DNA of 8,931 nt, taken from the NCBI GenBank assembly GCA_030672555.1, contig DAOVGD010000065.1, positions 1 through 8,931 of the forward strand, in the 5' to 3' direction. Position numbers and translations under genes: made by a program. This DNA comes from Desulfobacterales bacterium (GTDB taxonomy: Bacteria > Desulfobacterota > Desulfobacteria > Desulfobacterales > C00003106). This document shows positions 1 through 6,902 of the stretch, one piece after another (positions within the stretch are counted from its first letter, which is position 1; every line of letters starts with the position of its first letter). Below the pieces are notes generated by a model that saw nothing but the letters and a program-made list of their open reading frames with translations, was not told where the DNA came from and did not search any database.

Positions 1-11
1 GTCCGTAACGA

Positions 12-110
12 AAAAGAGTGAGAACGAGACAAAATTTTCGCAAATTTGAGGAGAATAGCAGGCCTATTTGACGAAAACTTGCGGGAATTTGGGCCGTTTC
101 TCACGCTTTT
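12..110. repeat. 99-bp imperfect palindrome (hairpin repeat element)
   Basis: An extended dyad is centred exactly on base 61. Matching arms, all concentric, are 12-16 with 106-110, GTGAGAA (18-24) with TTCTCAC (98-104), AAATTTTCGCAA (32-43, two G-T pairs) with 79-90, TTT (45-47) with AAA (75-77), and AATAG (54-58) with CTATT (64-68), leaving a 5-base loop at 59-63. About 36 of 47 possible pairs form. As RNA it would fold into one long interrupted hairpin on either strand. No ORF lies in it. The size and interrupted symmetry resemble palindromic intergenic repeats or a decayed MITE, but only one copy is visible here, so repeat-family membership is inferred. Confidence 0.6.
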
Positions 111-236
111 GCAGTAGGATCAGAATTCTCGGACAGCCTCCTTAGTAAAACGAAAATCCACTCCATGAAAGGTTGCCCCTTTATAACGTTGTCGAGTGGC
201 TTGAGGGGAGGGGGTCCCTTCTCTTATTTTATCTTA
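111..236. other. Gene-free 3' flank of the small HMA-like gene
   Basis: No coding region is supported here. Weak structure is present: a small hairpin with AAAGG (168-172) and CCTTT (178-182) around a 5-base loop, lying inside a CCACTC (158-163) / GAGTGG (194-199) pair. A purine-rich run at 204-214 is followed by GTCCC. On the minus strand, which is 3' to the gene ending at 237, neither is followed by a T-run, so no intrinsic terminator is called. Confidence 0.4.
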
Positions 237-650
237 TTAAATCGATTTTGGAAAGAATACAGCTTCTTGATCTGTGTGTTCTGATGCAGAGCCGGGTCCT
301 ATATCGTATCCATAATTCATAAGGATGTGCTTGAGTTTTGCAAGGTTGATCTGTTCTTGATTGAATCGCAGCTTGATCATCCCTTCTTTGGGATGAATCT
401 GAAACTTCCGGACACCGATAATTTTTGACAGGGTGGTTGCCAGGATATTCCAATCGTTGTTCTCGGTTATCTCTTTTACCATGAGTTCTATCGTGGTGAC
501 CCTTTCTTCATCGCCCAACCTCCCATAACGTGGCCACCTTATAGTATCTATACGGTGCGGGGGTTTTAGCGGATTCAGGCGCGTTGGTTCTGGTTTTCTA
601 TACTTCAAAGTGTTCGTAGCCTTTGGATCTTTTCTTGCGTTTTCCAACAT
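237..650 (-). CDS. Hypothetical protein with a cysteine-less HMA-like (ferredoxin-fold) domain
   Basis: I do not recognise this 137-residue protein as a named family. Residues 1-48 are basic and proline-rich with no clear fold. Residues 49-117 follow the strand-helix-strand-strand-helix-strand order of heavy-metal-associated domains, with the typical 'IIGVRKFQI' turn (67-75) and a 'YGYDIG' end (113-118). The CxxC metal site after strand 1 is absent: the equivalent stretch is 'KEITENNDWN', and the protein has no cysteine at all. Metal binding is therefore unlikely; a protein-interaction role is only a guess. The ATG at 650 is preferred over an in-frame TTG at 677 because AAGAAGGG lies just before it. 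The gene stands 309 bp downstream of eno and seems to be its own unit. No signal peptide or membrane segment is seen. Confidence 0.72.
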   Translation of the reverse strand: MLENARKDPKATNTLKYRKPEPTRLNPLKPPHRIDTIRWPRYGRLGDEERVTTIELMVKEITENNDWNILATTLSKIIGVRKFQIHPKEGMIKLRFNQEQINLAKLKHILMNYGYDIGPGSASEHTDQEAVFFPKSI

Positions 651-718
651 ATGCCCTTCTTTGTAAGCGTTCAGCAATCAGTTATCAACCAATTCCTTGC
701 CTGACAAAAAAATGTCGC

Positions 719-791
719 GTTTTGCAAAGGTCTCACTCTGTTGTTTTGTATGCTAAAACCTACAATTTTACAACAAAAATCTTCGCAAAAC
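719..791. repeat. Imperfect palindrome between eno and the HMA-like gene
   Basis: The outer arms GTTTTGC-A-AAG (719-729) and CTT-C-GCAAAAC (781-791) pair at 10 of 11 positions. An inner pair, TGTTGT (739-744) with ACAACA (770-775), is slightly offset, so the whole is an interrupted hairpin of 73 bases. It lies about 70-140 bp upstream of the start at 650 on the minus strand. No T-run follows either arm in a terminator-like position. It could be a decayed palindromic repeat or a regulatory structure; the sequence alone does not decide. Confidence 0.4.
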
Positions 792-882
792 CGGTCAGAA
801 ATGAGTAGGTAACTACTATTATATAAGAGAAGCAAAAAGGATGCCAAAATGCAGGACAATGAACTGATGCAATCCATAGCCC

Positions 883-919
883 ACGAATGAAAGGATGTAG
901 TTCAAATCCCATCATTCGT
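883..919 (-). other. Stem-loop downstream of eno (possible 3' end or processing signal)
   Basis: ACGAATGA (883-890) pairs perfectly with TCATTCGT (912-919). Inside it, on the same axis, GGAT (893-896) pairs with ATCC (906-909), separated by two-base internal loops and closed by a 9-base loop. It begins about 40 bases after the enolase stop. There is no U-run after the stem on the minus strand, so it is not a textbook intrinsic terminator. It may instead stabilise the 3' end of the dksA-PHP-eno transcript or be Rho-assisted. Confidence 0.5.
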
Positions 920-959
920 AGACTCAGTGAATTCAAGATCTGAATAATAGATGGTTCTT

Positions 960-2228
960 TTACGTTCTCTTTTGAAAACGGCCCGACTCTTCTAATTCTT
1001 CTTCAATCCTGAGAAGTTGATTGTACTTGGCAACACGATCAGTTCTTGAGGCTGAGCCGGTCTTGATCTGTCCTGCATTTACCGCAACAGCAAGGTCCGA
1101 GATGAAGGTGTCTTCGGTTTCTCCGGACCGGTGTGAAATGACCGTATTATATCCGGCCTCTTTTGCCATGGTTATGGTTTCAAGCGTTTCCGTTACAGTA
1201 CCGATCTGGTTTAGTTTTATTAATATGGCATTTCCGATCCCCTTTTCGATCCCCTTTCTGAATATTGCCGGATTGGTAACAAAGATGTCATCGCCTACAA
1301 TCTGAATCTTTTCGCTGAGACGTTCTGTCATCATTGCCCACCCTTTCCAATCCTGTTCGGCCAAACCATCCTCTATGGAGATGATCGGATAATCGGAAAC
1401 AAGCTTTTCATAGTAATCGATCATAGCTGCCGAATTCATCTTCTTAGCCCCTTCGGCTTTCAGGATATATTCTCCTTTGTTGTAAAATTCGCTGGCAGCC
1501 GAATCCAAGGCAAGAGAGATATCTTTGCCCGGTTTATAGCCTGCTTCTTTAATGGCGGTCATAATGAACCGGAGCGCTTCTTCGTTGGAGGAAAGATTAG
1601 GAGCAAACCCTCCTTCATCTCCCACTGCCACGTTGTGTCCCGATTTTTTCAAGACAGCCTTGAGCTTGTGAAAGGTCTCTACACCCATGCGAAGGGCCTC
1701 ACTGAAAGATGCCGCCCCAACAGGAACGATCATGAACTCCTGGATATCAAGGTTGTTTGCTGCATGCGCACCGCCGTTAATAATGTTCATCATTGGAACC
1801 GGAAGAAGGCGCGCATTAATTCCTCCGACATATCGGTATAGTGGCAGCCCTAAGGCTTCAGCAGCAGCCCTTGCAGCAGCCATCGATACCCCAAGGATGG
1901 CGTTAGCTCCGAGTTTCGATTTATTCGAAGTGCCATCCAAAGAGATGAGAAAATTATCCAAGGCAACCTGGTCGGCAGCATCCAATCCGATGATTTTCGG
2001 CATAATAATTTTGTTAATATTTTCTACTGCCTTGCCAACCCCCTTACCTCCATAACGTTTAAGACGTCTGTCCCGGAGTTCCAGCGCCTCTCTCGTTCCG
2101 GTTGAGGCACCAGAAGGAACAGCGGCTCGTCCTATTGCCCCGGAACTGAGCAACATATCGACTTCTACGGTTGGATTTCCCCTGGAATCAAGAATTTCCC
2201 TTCCCCGTACGTCTATAATCTCTGTCAT
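960..2228 (-). CDS. eno: Enolase (phosphopyruvate hydratase)
   Basis: Enolase interconverts 2-phosphoglycerate and phosphoenolpyruvate in cytoplasmic glycolysis and gluconeogenesis. At 422 residues it is close to the usual length of about 430. The N-terminal 'GREILDSRGNPTVEV' and 'VPSGASTG' loop are intact. Active-site residues are all visible: H155, E164, E205 (GDEGGFAP), the Mg-binding D242, E286 (SIEDGLAE) and D313 (VGDDIFVTN), the catalytic base K338 (LIKLNQIGT), H366-R367-S368 (SHRSGETED) and K389. The C-terminal 'KYNQLLRIEEEL' is the family signature. The ATG at 2228 has a strong GGGAGGGG ribosome binding site (2239-2232) and lies 20 bp after the PHP gene, so it is probably co-transcribed with it and with the zinc-finger gene upstream. 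Nothing suggests loss of activity. Confidence 0.98.
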   Translation of the reverse strand: MTEIIDVRGREILDSRGNPTVEVDMLLSSGAIGRAAVPSGASTGTREALELRDRRLKRYGGKGVGKAVENINKIIMPKIIGLDAADQVALDNFLISLDGTSNKSKLGANAILGVSMAAARAAAEALGLPLYRYVGGINARLLPVPMMNIINGGAHAANNLDIQEFMIVPVGAASFSEALRMGVETFHKLKAVLKKSGHNVAVGDEGGFAPNLSSNEEALRFIMTAIKEAGYKPGKDISLALDSAASEFYNKGEYILKAEGAKKMNSAAMIDYYEKLVSDYPIISIEDGLAEQDWKGWAMMTERLSEKIQIVGDDIFVTNPAIFRKGIEKGIGNAILIKLNQIGTVTETLETITMAKEAGYNTVISHRSGETEDTFISDLAVAVNAGQIKTGSASRTDRVAKYNQLLRIEEELEESGRFQKRT

Positions 2229-2231
2229 ACG

Positions 2232-2239
2232 CCCCTCCC
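2232..2239 (-). promoter_or_regulatory. Strong ribosome binding site of eno
   Basis: GGGAGGGG stands 3 bases before the ATG at 2228 (core GGAG about 5-6 bases away), within the 20-bp gap after the PHP stop codon. It is the strongest Shine-Dalgarno match in the window, consistent with high enolase output even as the last gene of an operon. Confidence 0.75.
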
Positions 2240-2248
2240 TTTTTCTTT

Positions 2249-3142
2249 TTATATGGGTTCACGTGGTAATTTGGTAACCTTATATTCCTTTAGTGCTTCA
2301 ACGAGTCGATACGGTATTCTCAAATTCCCCTTTCCCACCCCCATGTATACTCCTGCTTTCCTTGCGCCATGAAAATCACTTCCGCCTGTAATAAGAAGAT
2401 CGTGCTTTTGTGCTATCTGCTCGTAGAGAACAGTCTGGATGTCCGTATGTTCGGAATAATAGACCTCAATCCCTTTCAGGCCATTTGATACAAGCTCTGA
2501 GACGATCTTATCGAGATCTCTCTCCGAGTTGGTCTTTATGATAAAGGGGTGAGCCAGCACAGGGACCCCTCCGGCATCGGCAATCAGGCTTATCGCCTCA
2601 GCAGGTTGAAGGCGATATTTGTCCACGTAAGCCGGGCCGTTTGTCCCGAGATACTTCTGGAACGCCTCATTTAGTGATCGGACAACTTTCTTCTGGAGGA
2701 GGACTTCGGCAATATGAGGCCGCCCCACTTCTCCTCCGCCAGAGACCTTGACCACCTCTTCATAGGACACTTCTATGCCGAGCTGTTGCAATTTCTGTAT
2801 AATTTTGGGATTTCGCTCCTTACGGGCGTTTTGAAGTATGGAAAGCGTCCTGGACAAAGCCGGGTCTTTTAGGTCGATCAGATATCCGAGTATATGAAGC
2901 GTATTACCTTGTAATGAGGTGCTGATTTCGATCCCGGAGAGGAGCTCAACATCTTGAGGTGTTAAATGGTGGTGAGCCTCGATAGTTCCATTGATGGTAT
3001 CGTGGTCAGTAATGGAAATGGCCCGAAGATTAAGATCTAGGGCCATTTTGAGTATCTGTTCAGGAGATAGCGTTCCGTCGGATGCTGTTGAGTGGATGTG
3101 CAGATCAACCCACCCATCATCATTGGAACCGGCTTGTTTCAT
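2249..3142 (-). CDS. PHP-domain phosphoesterase, YciV/TrpH (RNase AM) type
   Basis: This 297-residue protein matches in length and motif order the PHP family that includes E. coli YciV/RNase AM (3',5'-nucleoside bisphosphate phosphatase and 5'-3' exonuclease). Metal-binding motifs visible are 'DLHIHSTASDG' (D13, H15, H17, D22), 'TDHD' (45-48), 'GIEIS' (E72), H83, 'GRPHIAEVL' (H143), 'LAHP' (H198) and 'GSDFHG' (D256, H258). That is a full trinuclear-site set, so it is likely active on a nucleotide or RNA 5' end; the exact substrate is inferred from the family. The ATG at 3142 overlaps the stop of the upstream zinc-finger gene (ATGA). It is chosen over GTG 3193 and ATG 3184, which would add a low-complexity tail read inside that gene. 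It is probably cytoplasmic, with no signal peptide. Confidence 0.9.
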   Translation of the reverse strand: MKQAGSNDDGWVDLHIHSTASDGTLSPEQILKMALDLNLRAISITDHDTINGTIEAHHHLTPQDVELLSGIEISTSLQGNTLHILGYLIDLKDPALSRTLSILQNARKERNPKIIQKLQQLGIEVSYEEVVKVSGGGEVGRPHIAEVLLQKKVVRSLNEAFQKYLGTNGPAYVDKYRLQPAEAISLIADAGGVPVLAHPFIIKTNSERDLDKIVSELVSNGLKGIEVYYSEHTDIQTVLYEQIAQKHDLLITGGSDFHGARKAGVYMGVGKGNLRIPYRLVEALKEYKVTKLPREPI

Positions 3143-3501
3143 ACTCCCTGGGCCTTTTCGCGAGCCTCTTCCTGTGTTTTGCATTCTATGCACAATGTGG
3201 TGACGGGCCTGGCCTTTAAACGTTTAGAGCTGATCTCTTCACCACATCTTTCGCAGATTCCAAAGGTGCCGGCGTCGATCCGTTCCAATGCCTTCCTGAT
3301 CTTTCCGATCAGCTTTCGTTCTCTGTCCCGGATGCGAAGCATAAAGTTTCTGTCGGATTCAAGTGATGCGCGATCCGTTGGATCCGGAAAGTTTTCTTTT
3401 CGTCCCGTCATACCGCTGACTGTTTTGTTGGCTTCGCCAAGAAGGCCTTCCAATTGATCTGTTAAAGACTTTTTGTAGTATTCCAAATCCTTTTCATCCA
3501 T
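3139..3501 (-). CDS. DksA/TraR-family C4 zinc-finger transcription regulator
   Basis: At 120 residues this is a short DksA-like protein; E. coli DksA has 151. The sequence shows a predicted coiled-coil hairpin (about residues 1-75). Its tip reads 'DPTDRAS' with D40 and D43, matching the two tip aspartates that DksA uses in the RNA polymerase secondary channel. A C4 zinc finger follows: C83, C86, C104 and C107 ('CERCG' and 'CIECK'), with the family-typical 'LKARPVTTLC' between. 'RDRERKLIGKIRKALERI' (58-75) also closely follows DksA. Binding to RNA polymerase, possibly with ppGpp, is inferred from these residues; the shorter N-terminus could change that. It heads a probable operon with the PHP gene (4-bp overlap) and eno. 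The ATG at 3501 has AGGTG about 6 bases upstream. Confidence 0.9.
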   Translation of the reverse strand: MDEKDLEYYKKSLTDQLEGLLGEANKTVSGMTGRKENFPDPTDRASLESDRNFMLRIRDRERKLIGKIRKALERIDAGTFGICERCGEEISSKRLKARPVTTLCIECKTQEEAREKAQGV

Positions 3502-3553
3502 AATTACACCTGTATTTTTTTGTACACAACGTTACATTTACAATAAACATAAA

Positions 3554-3582
3554 TTTCTAACACAATCAAAATATACTGTAAA
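3554..3582 (-). promoter_or_regulatory. Possible sigma-70-like promoter of the dksA-like/PHP/eno operon
   Basis: On the minus strand TTTACA (3582-3577) and TAGAAA (3559-3554) are 17 bases apart, a fair -35 and a weak -10, about 53 bases from the start at 3501. A loose dyad, TTGTA (3520-3524) with TACAA (3539-3543) flanking AACGTT, lies between it and the start codon. The 147-bp AT-rich gap after dnaJ is the natural site for a promoter, but the exact boxes are uncertain. Confidence 0.3.
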
Positions 3583-3648
3583 GGGTAAAAATGTTCTATT
3601 AAAAAACTTGCAAAGAGATCTTATGAACTAAAAATTAGGACAAATCGG

Positions 3649-4749
3649 TTATTGTTTTCCATTAAAAAGTCTCTTAAGCTTGCTCGAAAATTTTTTCGAT
3701 TCCAATTGAGCGAATTCCCTCAATAGAGATTCCTGTTTTTTGCTCAGACTGGTTGGTGTTTTCATCCGTAACCTTATAAATTGATCTCCTCTTCCATAAC
3801 CTCGCAGCGAAGGAATTCCTAACCCTTCAAACCTGAACACTTCATCAGGCTGAGTCCCTTTCGGAATATCAAGGGTTCGTTTCCCCGAAAGTGTGGGAAC
3901 TTCAATTGTAGTGCCAATAGCCGCGTCCACAAAGGGTATAGGGATTTCGCAAATGATATCTGTACCCTCCCGCTTGAAAAAGTCATGGGGTCTTACATGT
4001 ATCACGACATAAAGATCTCCGGGAGGACCGCCCTTCAGACCGCTTTCTCCCTCCTCTGTTAGGCGAAGTCGCGACCCCGTGTCGACCCCGGCCGGTATCT
4101 TGACGATCACCGCTTTCTTATTTAACACCCGGCCGGTACCGCGACAAGCTTGGCAGGGGTGGGGAATAGACTGACCTTCACCCCGACAATTCGGACAGGT
4201 AGTCCTGATACTGAAGAATCCCTGGGAACGTGTAATCTGCCCTGCGCCTCGACATACAGGACAGGTTTCATAAGATGTCCCTGGTTCACAGCCGGTGCCG
4301 TCACATGTATAGCACTTTTCCTGCTTTTCAACTGTGATTTCGGTCTCAACGCCAAAGGCCGCATCCAAAAAATCGATCTCGAGATCGTATCGAAGGTCCG
4401 CTCCACGACGGGCCGCGGTCCTGGAAGTCCCCCCCATTCCAAATCCAAAAAAATCCTCAAATATATCACCAAAGCTGCTGAATATATCCTCAAAACCGCC
4501 AAAACCTCTGAAACCCGTCCCGTTAAGTCCTTCATGACCATAACGATCATATATACTCCGTTTTTCCGTATCCCTAAGCACCTCATACGCCTCTGCAGCT
4601 TCTTTAAACCTTCCTTCCGCCTCCTTGTCCTCCGGGTTACGATCCGGATGGTATTTCATAGCCATTTTGCGGTATTGGGACTTTATAGTTGCTTCGTCGG
4701 CATCTCTATCCACATCGAGTATTTCATAATAGTCTCTTTGGGTAGTCAT
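3649..4749 (-). CDS. dnaJ: Chaperone protein DnaJ (Hsp40, class A)
   Basis: This is the co-chaperone that delivers unfolded clients to DnaK and stimulates its ATPase. The 366-residue protein has the full class A layout. The J domain (about 5-70) carries HPD at 34-36. A Gly/Phe-rich linker (about 75-107) follows. Four CxxCxGxG zinc repeats start at C146 (CYTCDGTG), C163 (CPVCRGAG), C185 (CPNCRGEG) and C199 (CQACRGTG). The C-terminal substrate-binding domains (about 208-350) include 'GDLYVVIHVRPHDFFKREG'. No key residue is missing. dnaK and grpE are not in this window. The gene lies 54 bp after a DUF4340 gene, so it may be read from the ABC-cluster transcript. The ATG at 4749 has only a distant AAAGGA upstream (14 bases), so translation may be modest. 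No CIRCE-type inverted repeat is visible upstream. Confidence 0.96.
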   Translation of the reverse strand: MTTQRDYYEILDVDRDADEATIKSQYRKMAMKYHPDRNPEDKEAEGRFKEAAEAYEVLRDTEKRSIYDRYGHEGLNGTGFRGFGGFEDIFSSFGDIFEDFFGFGMGGTSRTAARRGADLRYDLEIDFLDAAFGVETEITVEKQEKCYTCDGTGCEPGTSYETCPVCRGAGQITRSQGFFSIRTTCPNCRGEGQSIPHPCQACRGTGRVLNKKAVIVKIPAGVDTGSRLRLTEEGESGLKGGPPGDLYVVIHVRPHDFFKREGTDIICEIPIPFVDAAIGTTIEVPTLSGKRTLDIPKGTQPDEVFRFEGLGIPSLRGYGRGDQFIRLRMKTPTSLSKKQESLLREFAQLESKKFSSKLKRLFNGKQ

Positions 4750-4803
4750 CAGTCTATACTGTTTCCTTTATTTTTTATTTTGACCCTGTGTTCAGAAGTT
4801 AAA

Positions 4804-5346
4804 TTAGGACACAAGGTTGCTTTTAGTAAGTTCATCACTATACTTGTTTACAATATTTTTTAGCCATGAGTGGACCATGAGGATACGAGGTTCCTGGTCT
4901 ATACGTACATATAAAAAACTACCGGTAGGGCTCTTGGAACCTAACTGAATTGTTCGTTCTCTACCCAACTTTTTTCCTTTCATAGCAATCAATATTGCTG
5001 GTTGTGCGAGACCAAAATCAGCCAACTTCCCTTCCTCAAGCGTTAATTCGCGCATCCAGCGTTCCGACACAAGCGCGTTTATTATCGATTCAATGTCAGC
5101 TTTGTTCCCTTTAGCTCTAAACGGCTCTATTATGAACCAATCTTCTTGTTCTTTTTTAAGTATAAGGGTTATCTTAGAATTTTTTATACGCAAACCTTCT
5201 ACATCTTCAGCTTTAAATTTAAAAAGTTTTTTTGATTTGTCGAGCGCTTCCTTCTTTTTTCCCGTCCACTTGATCTCATAAAAATAGTAGAATGCACTTA
5301 ACAGGGCAAATATAATGGCAAAAAAGACTAACCTCTTTTGTATCAT
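4804..5346 (-). CDS. DUF4340-like membrane-anchored protein, apparently half-length
   Basis: Residues 5-23 form one N-terminal membrane helix, so the rest probably faces the periplasm. The body shows DUF4340-like features: 'VEGLRIKN' (49-56), 'DWFIIEP' (69-75), 'LADFGLAQPAI' (108-118) and 'LGSKSPTGSFLYVR' (135-148). Genes of this type habitually follow gldG-like genes and are thought to be part of the same complex; the biochemical role is unknown. At 180 residues it ends right after the 'DEL' that in longer relatives leads into a second half, so the C-terminal part seems to be missing. Its ATG overlaps the gldG-like stop codon (ATGA), showing translational coupling. It may be a natural short form or a truncated gene. 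Confidence 0.72.
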   Translation of the reverse strand: MIQKRLVFFAIIFALLSAFYYFYEIKWTGKKKEALDKSKKLFKFKAEDVEGLRIKNSKITLILKKEQEDWFIIEPFRAKGNKADIESIINALVSERWMRELTLEEGKLADFGLAQPAILIAMKGKKLGRERTIQLGSKSPTGSFLYVRIDQEPRILMVHSWLKNIVNKYSDELTKSNLVS

Positions 5347-6902
5347 TTTATGACCTTGCGCCTGTAATGGAGCACGACAACCCCTACAAGCAATATTGTG
5401 GAAGGCAAAAGAACCGCGGAAAGCCAGAAAATATTTTTCCCTTCCATGGATGAAAGAAGCACCGGAGCGGACTTTTTAGATCTGGGACGAATTGTTATCA
5501 GGTTCTCCTCTCTTGAAAGCCAGCCGAGTGTGTTCATAAAAAGATCCCGATTCCCGGAAAGATTCAGGTAGCCGTTTGAAGCAAAGTCTGAATCTCCAAA
5601 AACAACAATAGATGATCTCTTTGCCTTATCATATTTTTTATTATCAGTCTTTTCTTCTGTCTCGGATTCAACCTCACAAACAACAGCGATTGAGACAGAG
5701 CCTTTTATATCCTCTTCCGGATCAAAAGAGACCCTTCCTTGGTTGAGTCCGTCAAGATCACTTTCTGTCCAACTCTGTTCGCCTGTAAAGGCGAGTTCGG
5801 TCACATGATTTTGTTTATCATCAAGGGAGGTGATCGACCGTACAAGAGGGAAAAAAGATGCTGTCTTTAAATCTTGCGTGATCGGATGATCTGCATATTT
5901 TGATACGATTGGCGTGAGATAATCCGCCCCCAAGACATTGCTTAACTTATCTATTATGATATCATTTCCCACCTTAACCCCATATGGCTTTAGAAACCGG
6001 GGCAATCCTGTTCTTGCTTCCGGATCAACAAGAACGATTATGTTTCCCGCCCCTTGTATAAACTCATTGAGCATTCTTTCCTCTTCTGCAAGAATCTCAG
6101 CATCAGGGCCGGCGATTACAATAATCCCTGCATCTTTGGGAACTTGCCTGGATCGCATAAGGAGTAGATTGTTTACTTGGTAATTTTGTGCCTCTATTTC
6201 CTCCCTTACAGCGCTGTATCCCTCTCTTGAAATATCTTCTATAGATCTTTCTCCGTGCCCTGTAAGAAAGTATATTGTCTTTTTCTGCTCCCGCATTACC
6301 CGTAAAATAGCATTGGTCAAATGTTCTTCAGATATATCATTAACCTTCTCATCTCTGTCATTGCTTTCTATCACGAATGTTTCATAATTTGTAATTTTAA
6401 AATGTTTTGCTTTTCCAGGACAACGGTCGGGGTCGACCAATTCAAAGGAAAAAAGTTTACAGTGGTAGGCATATTGGCCAAGAAGATCTTTGGCCTTTTC
6501 CCATCCGGATGAGGTTTCCTGCAAGAATGCGGTTACGTGGACGGGACCTTCTATTTTTTTCAATATGTTTATACTCTGTTCGGTTAGGGTGTATCGTTTG
6601 TTTGACGTAAGATCAAAACGTTTGTAATGCTTAGCCGAAAAGGCTTCAACAAGGACCAGGATTCCAAACAGGAGTAATACCATGAGGATAGCATTTGTCC
6701 TGTACCGGGTAGACCGTTTCAGGAAATAGCTTCGAATCATTCCGAAGTTGCCTATTACATAAGCAATAATACAAGATGCGCCGACCAGCCATCCGATCCA
6801 TAGCCGGCTCAAGGCGAAGCTCATAGTATATGCCAAGGCAGAGGCTATCCACAGTAAAAGCCCCACGTATCCAAATGTATCAAACAGTTTTTTTCGACTC
6901 AT
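5343..6902 (-). CDS. GldG-like ABC transporter auxiliary protein (ABC_transp_aux family)
   Basis: This 519-residue protein has three membrane helices near the N-terminus (about 11-30, 34-54 and 70-88), a large predicted periplasmic region, and one C-terminal helix (about 490-511) followed by a basic tail. 'KRFDLTSNKRYTLTEQS' (94-110) and 'YFLTGHGERS' (211-220) are hallmarks of the GldG-like family. An extracytoplasmic sensing or scaffold role with the permease and ATPase is inferred from that family. In gliding Bacteroidetes GldA/F/G support motility or secretion, but gliding should not be assumed here. Near the C-terminal end of the soluble part is a charged insert ('ESETEEKTDNKKYDKAKR'). 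ATG 6902 is chosen because it overlaps the permease stop (ATGA); an in-frame TTG at 6911 would add three residues and has no ribosome binding site. Confidence 0.85.
   Translation of the reverse strand: MSRKKLFDTFGYVGLLLWIASALAYTMSFALSRLWIGWLVGASCIIAYVIGNFGMIRSYFLKRSTRYRTNAILMVLLLFGILVLVEAFSAKHYKRFDLTSNKRYTLTEQSINILKKIEGPVHVTAFLQETSSGWEKAKDLLGQYAYHCKLFSFELVDPDRCPGKAKHFKITNYETFVIESNDRDEKVNDISEEHLTNAILRVMREQKKTIYFLTGHGERSIEDISREGYSAVREEIEAQNYQVNNLLLMRSRQVPKDAGIIVIAGPDAEILAEEERMLNEFIQGAGNIIVLVDPEARTGLPRFLKPYGVKVGNDIIIDKLSNVLGADYLTPIVSKYADHPITQDLKTASFFPLVRSITSLDDKQNHVTELAFTGEQSWTESDLDGLNQGRVSFDPEEDIKGSVSIAVVCEVESETEEKTDNKKYDKAKRSSIVVFGDSDFASNGYLNLSGNRDLFMNTLGWLSREENLITIRPRSKKSAPVLLSSMEGKNIFWLSAVLLPSTILLVGVVVLHYRRKVIK

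Larger units (their letters stand above)
651..959. other. Gene-free region between eno and the HMA-like gene
   Basis: This 309-bp stretch has no convincing gene. It holds the stem-loop at 883-919 just downstream of eno and the palindrome at 719-791. The remainder is AT-rich. A TTGTCA hexamer on the minus strand (708-703) could be a -35 box for the gene at 650, but no good -10 stands at the right distance, so no promoter is called. A possible 68-codon minus ORF (877-671) runs through the palindrome and is judged spurious. Confidence 0.5.

Noticed and set aside
204..230. Purine-rich run with GGGTCCC followed by TTATTTT on the plus strand, terminator-like
   Set aside because: The stem needs several G-T pairs, and no plus-strand gene lies upstream in the window for it to terminate.
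671..877. 68-codon minus ORF with a hydrophobic N-terminus between eno and the HMA-like gene
   Set aside because: It has no good ribosome binding site, runs through the palindrome at 719-791, overlaps the region just upstream of the next gene, and shows no recognisable domain.
883..919. tRNA-like T-loop string GTTCAAATCC
   Set aside because: The flanking bases do not form a 5-bp T-stem and no acceptor or anticodon arm is present; the bases belong to the simple stem-loop.
4150..4863. 237-codon plus-strand ORF opposite dnaJ
   Set aside because: It is a shadow of the well-supported dnaJ gene; the translation shows no domain and the frame is explained by dnaJ codon use.
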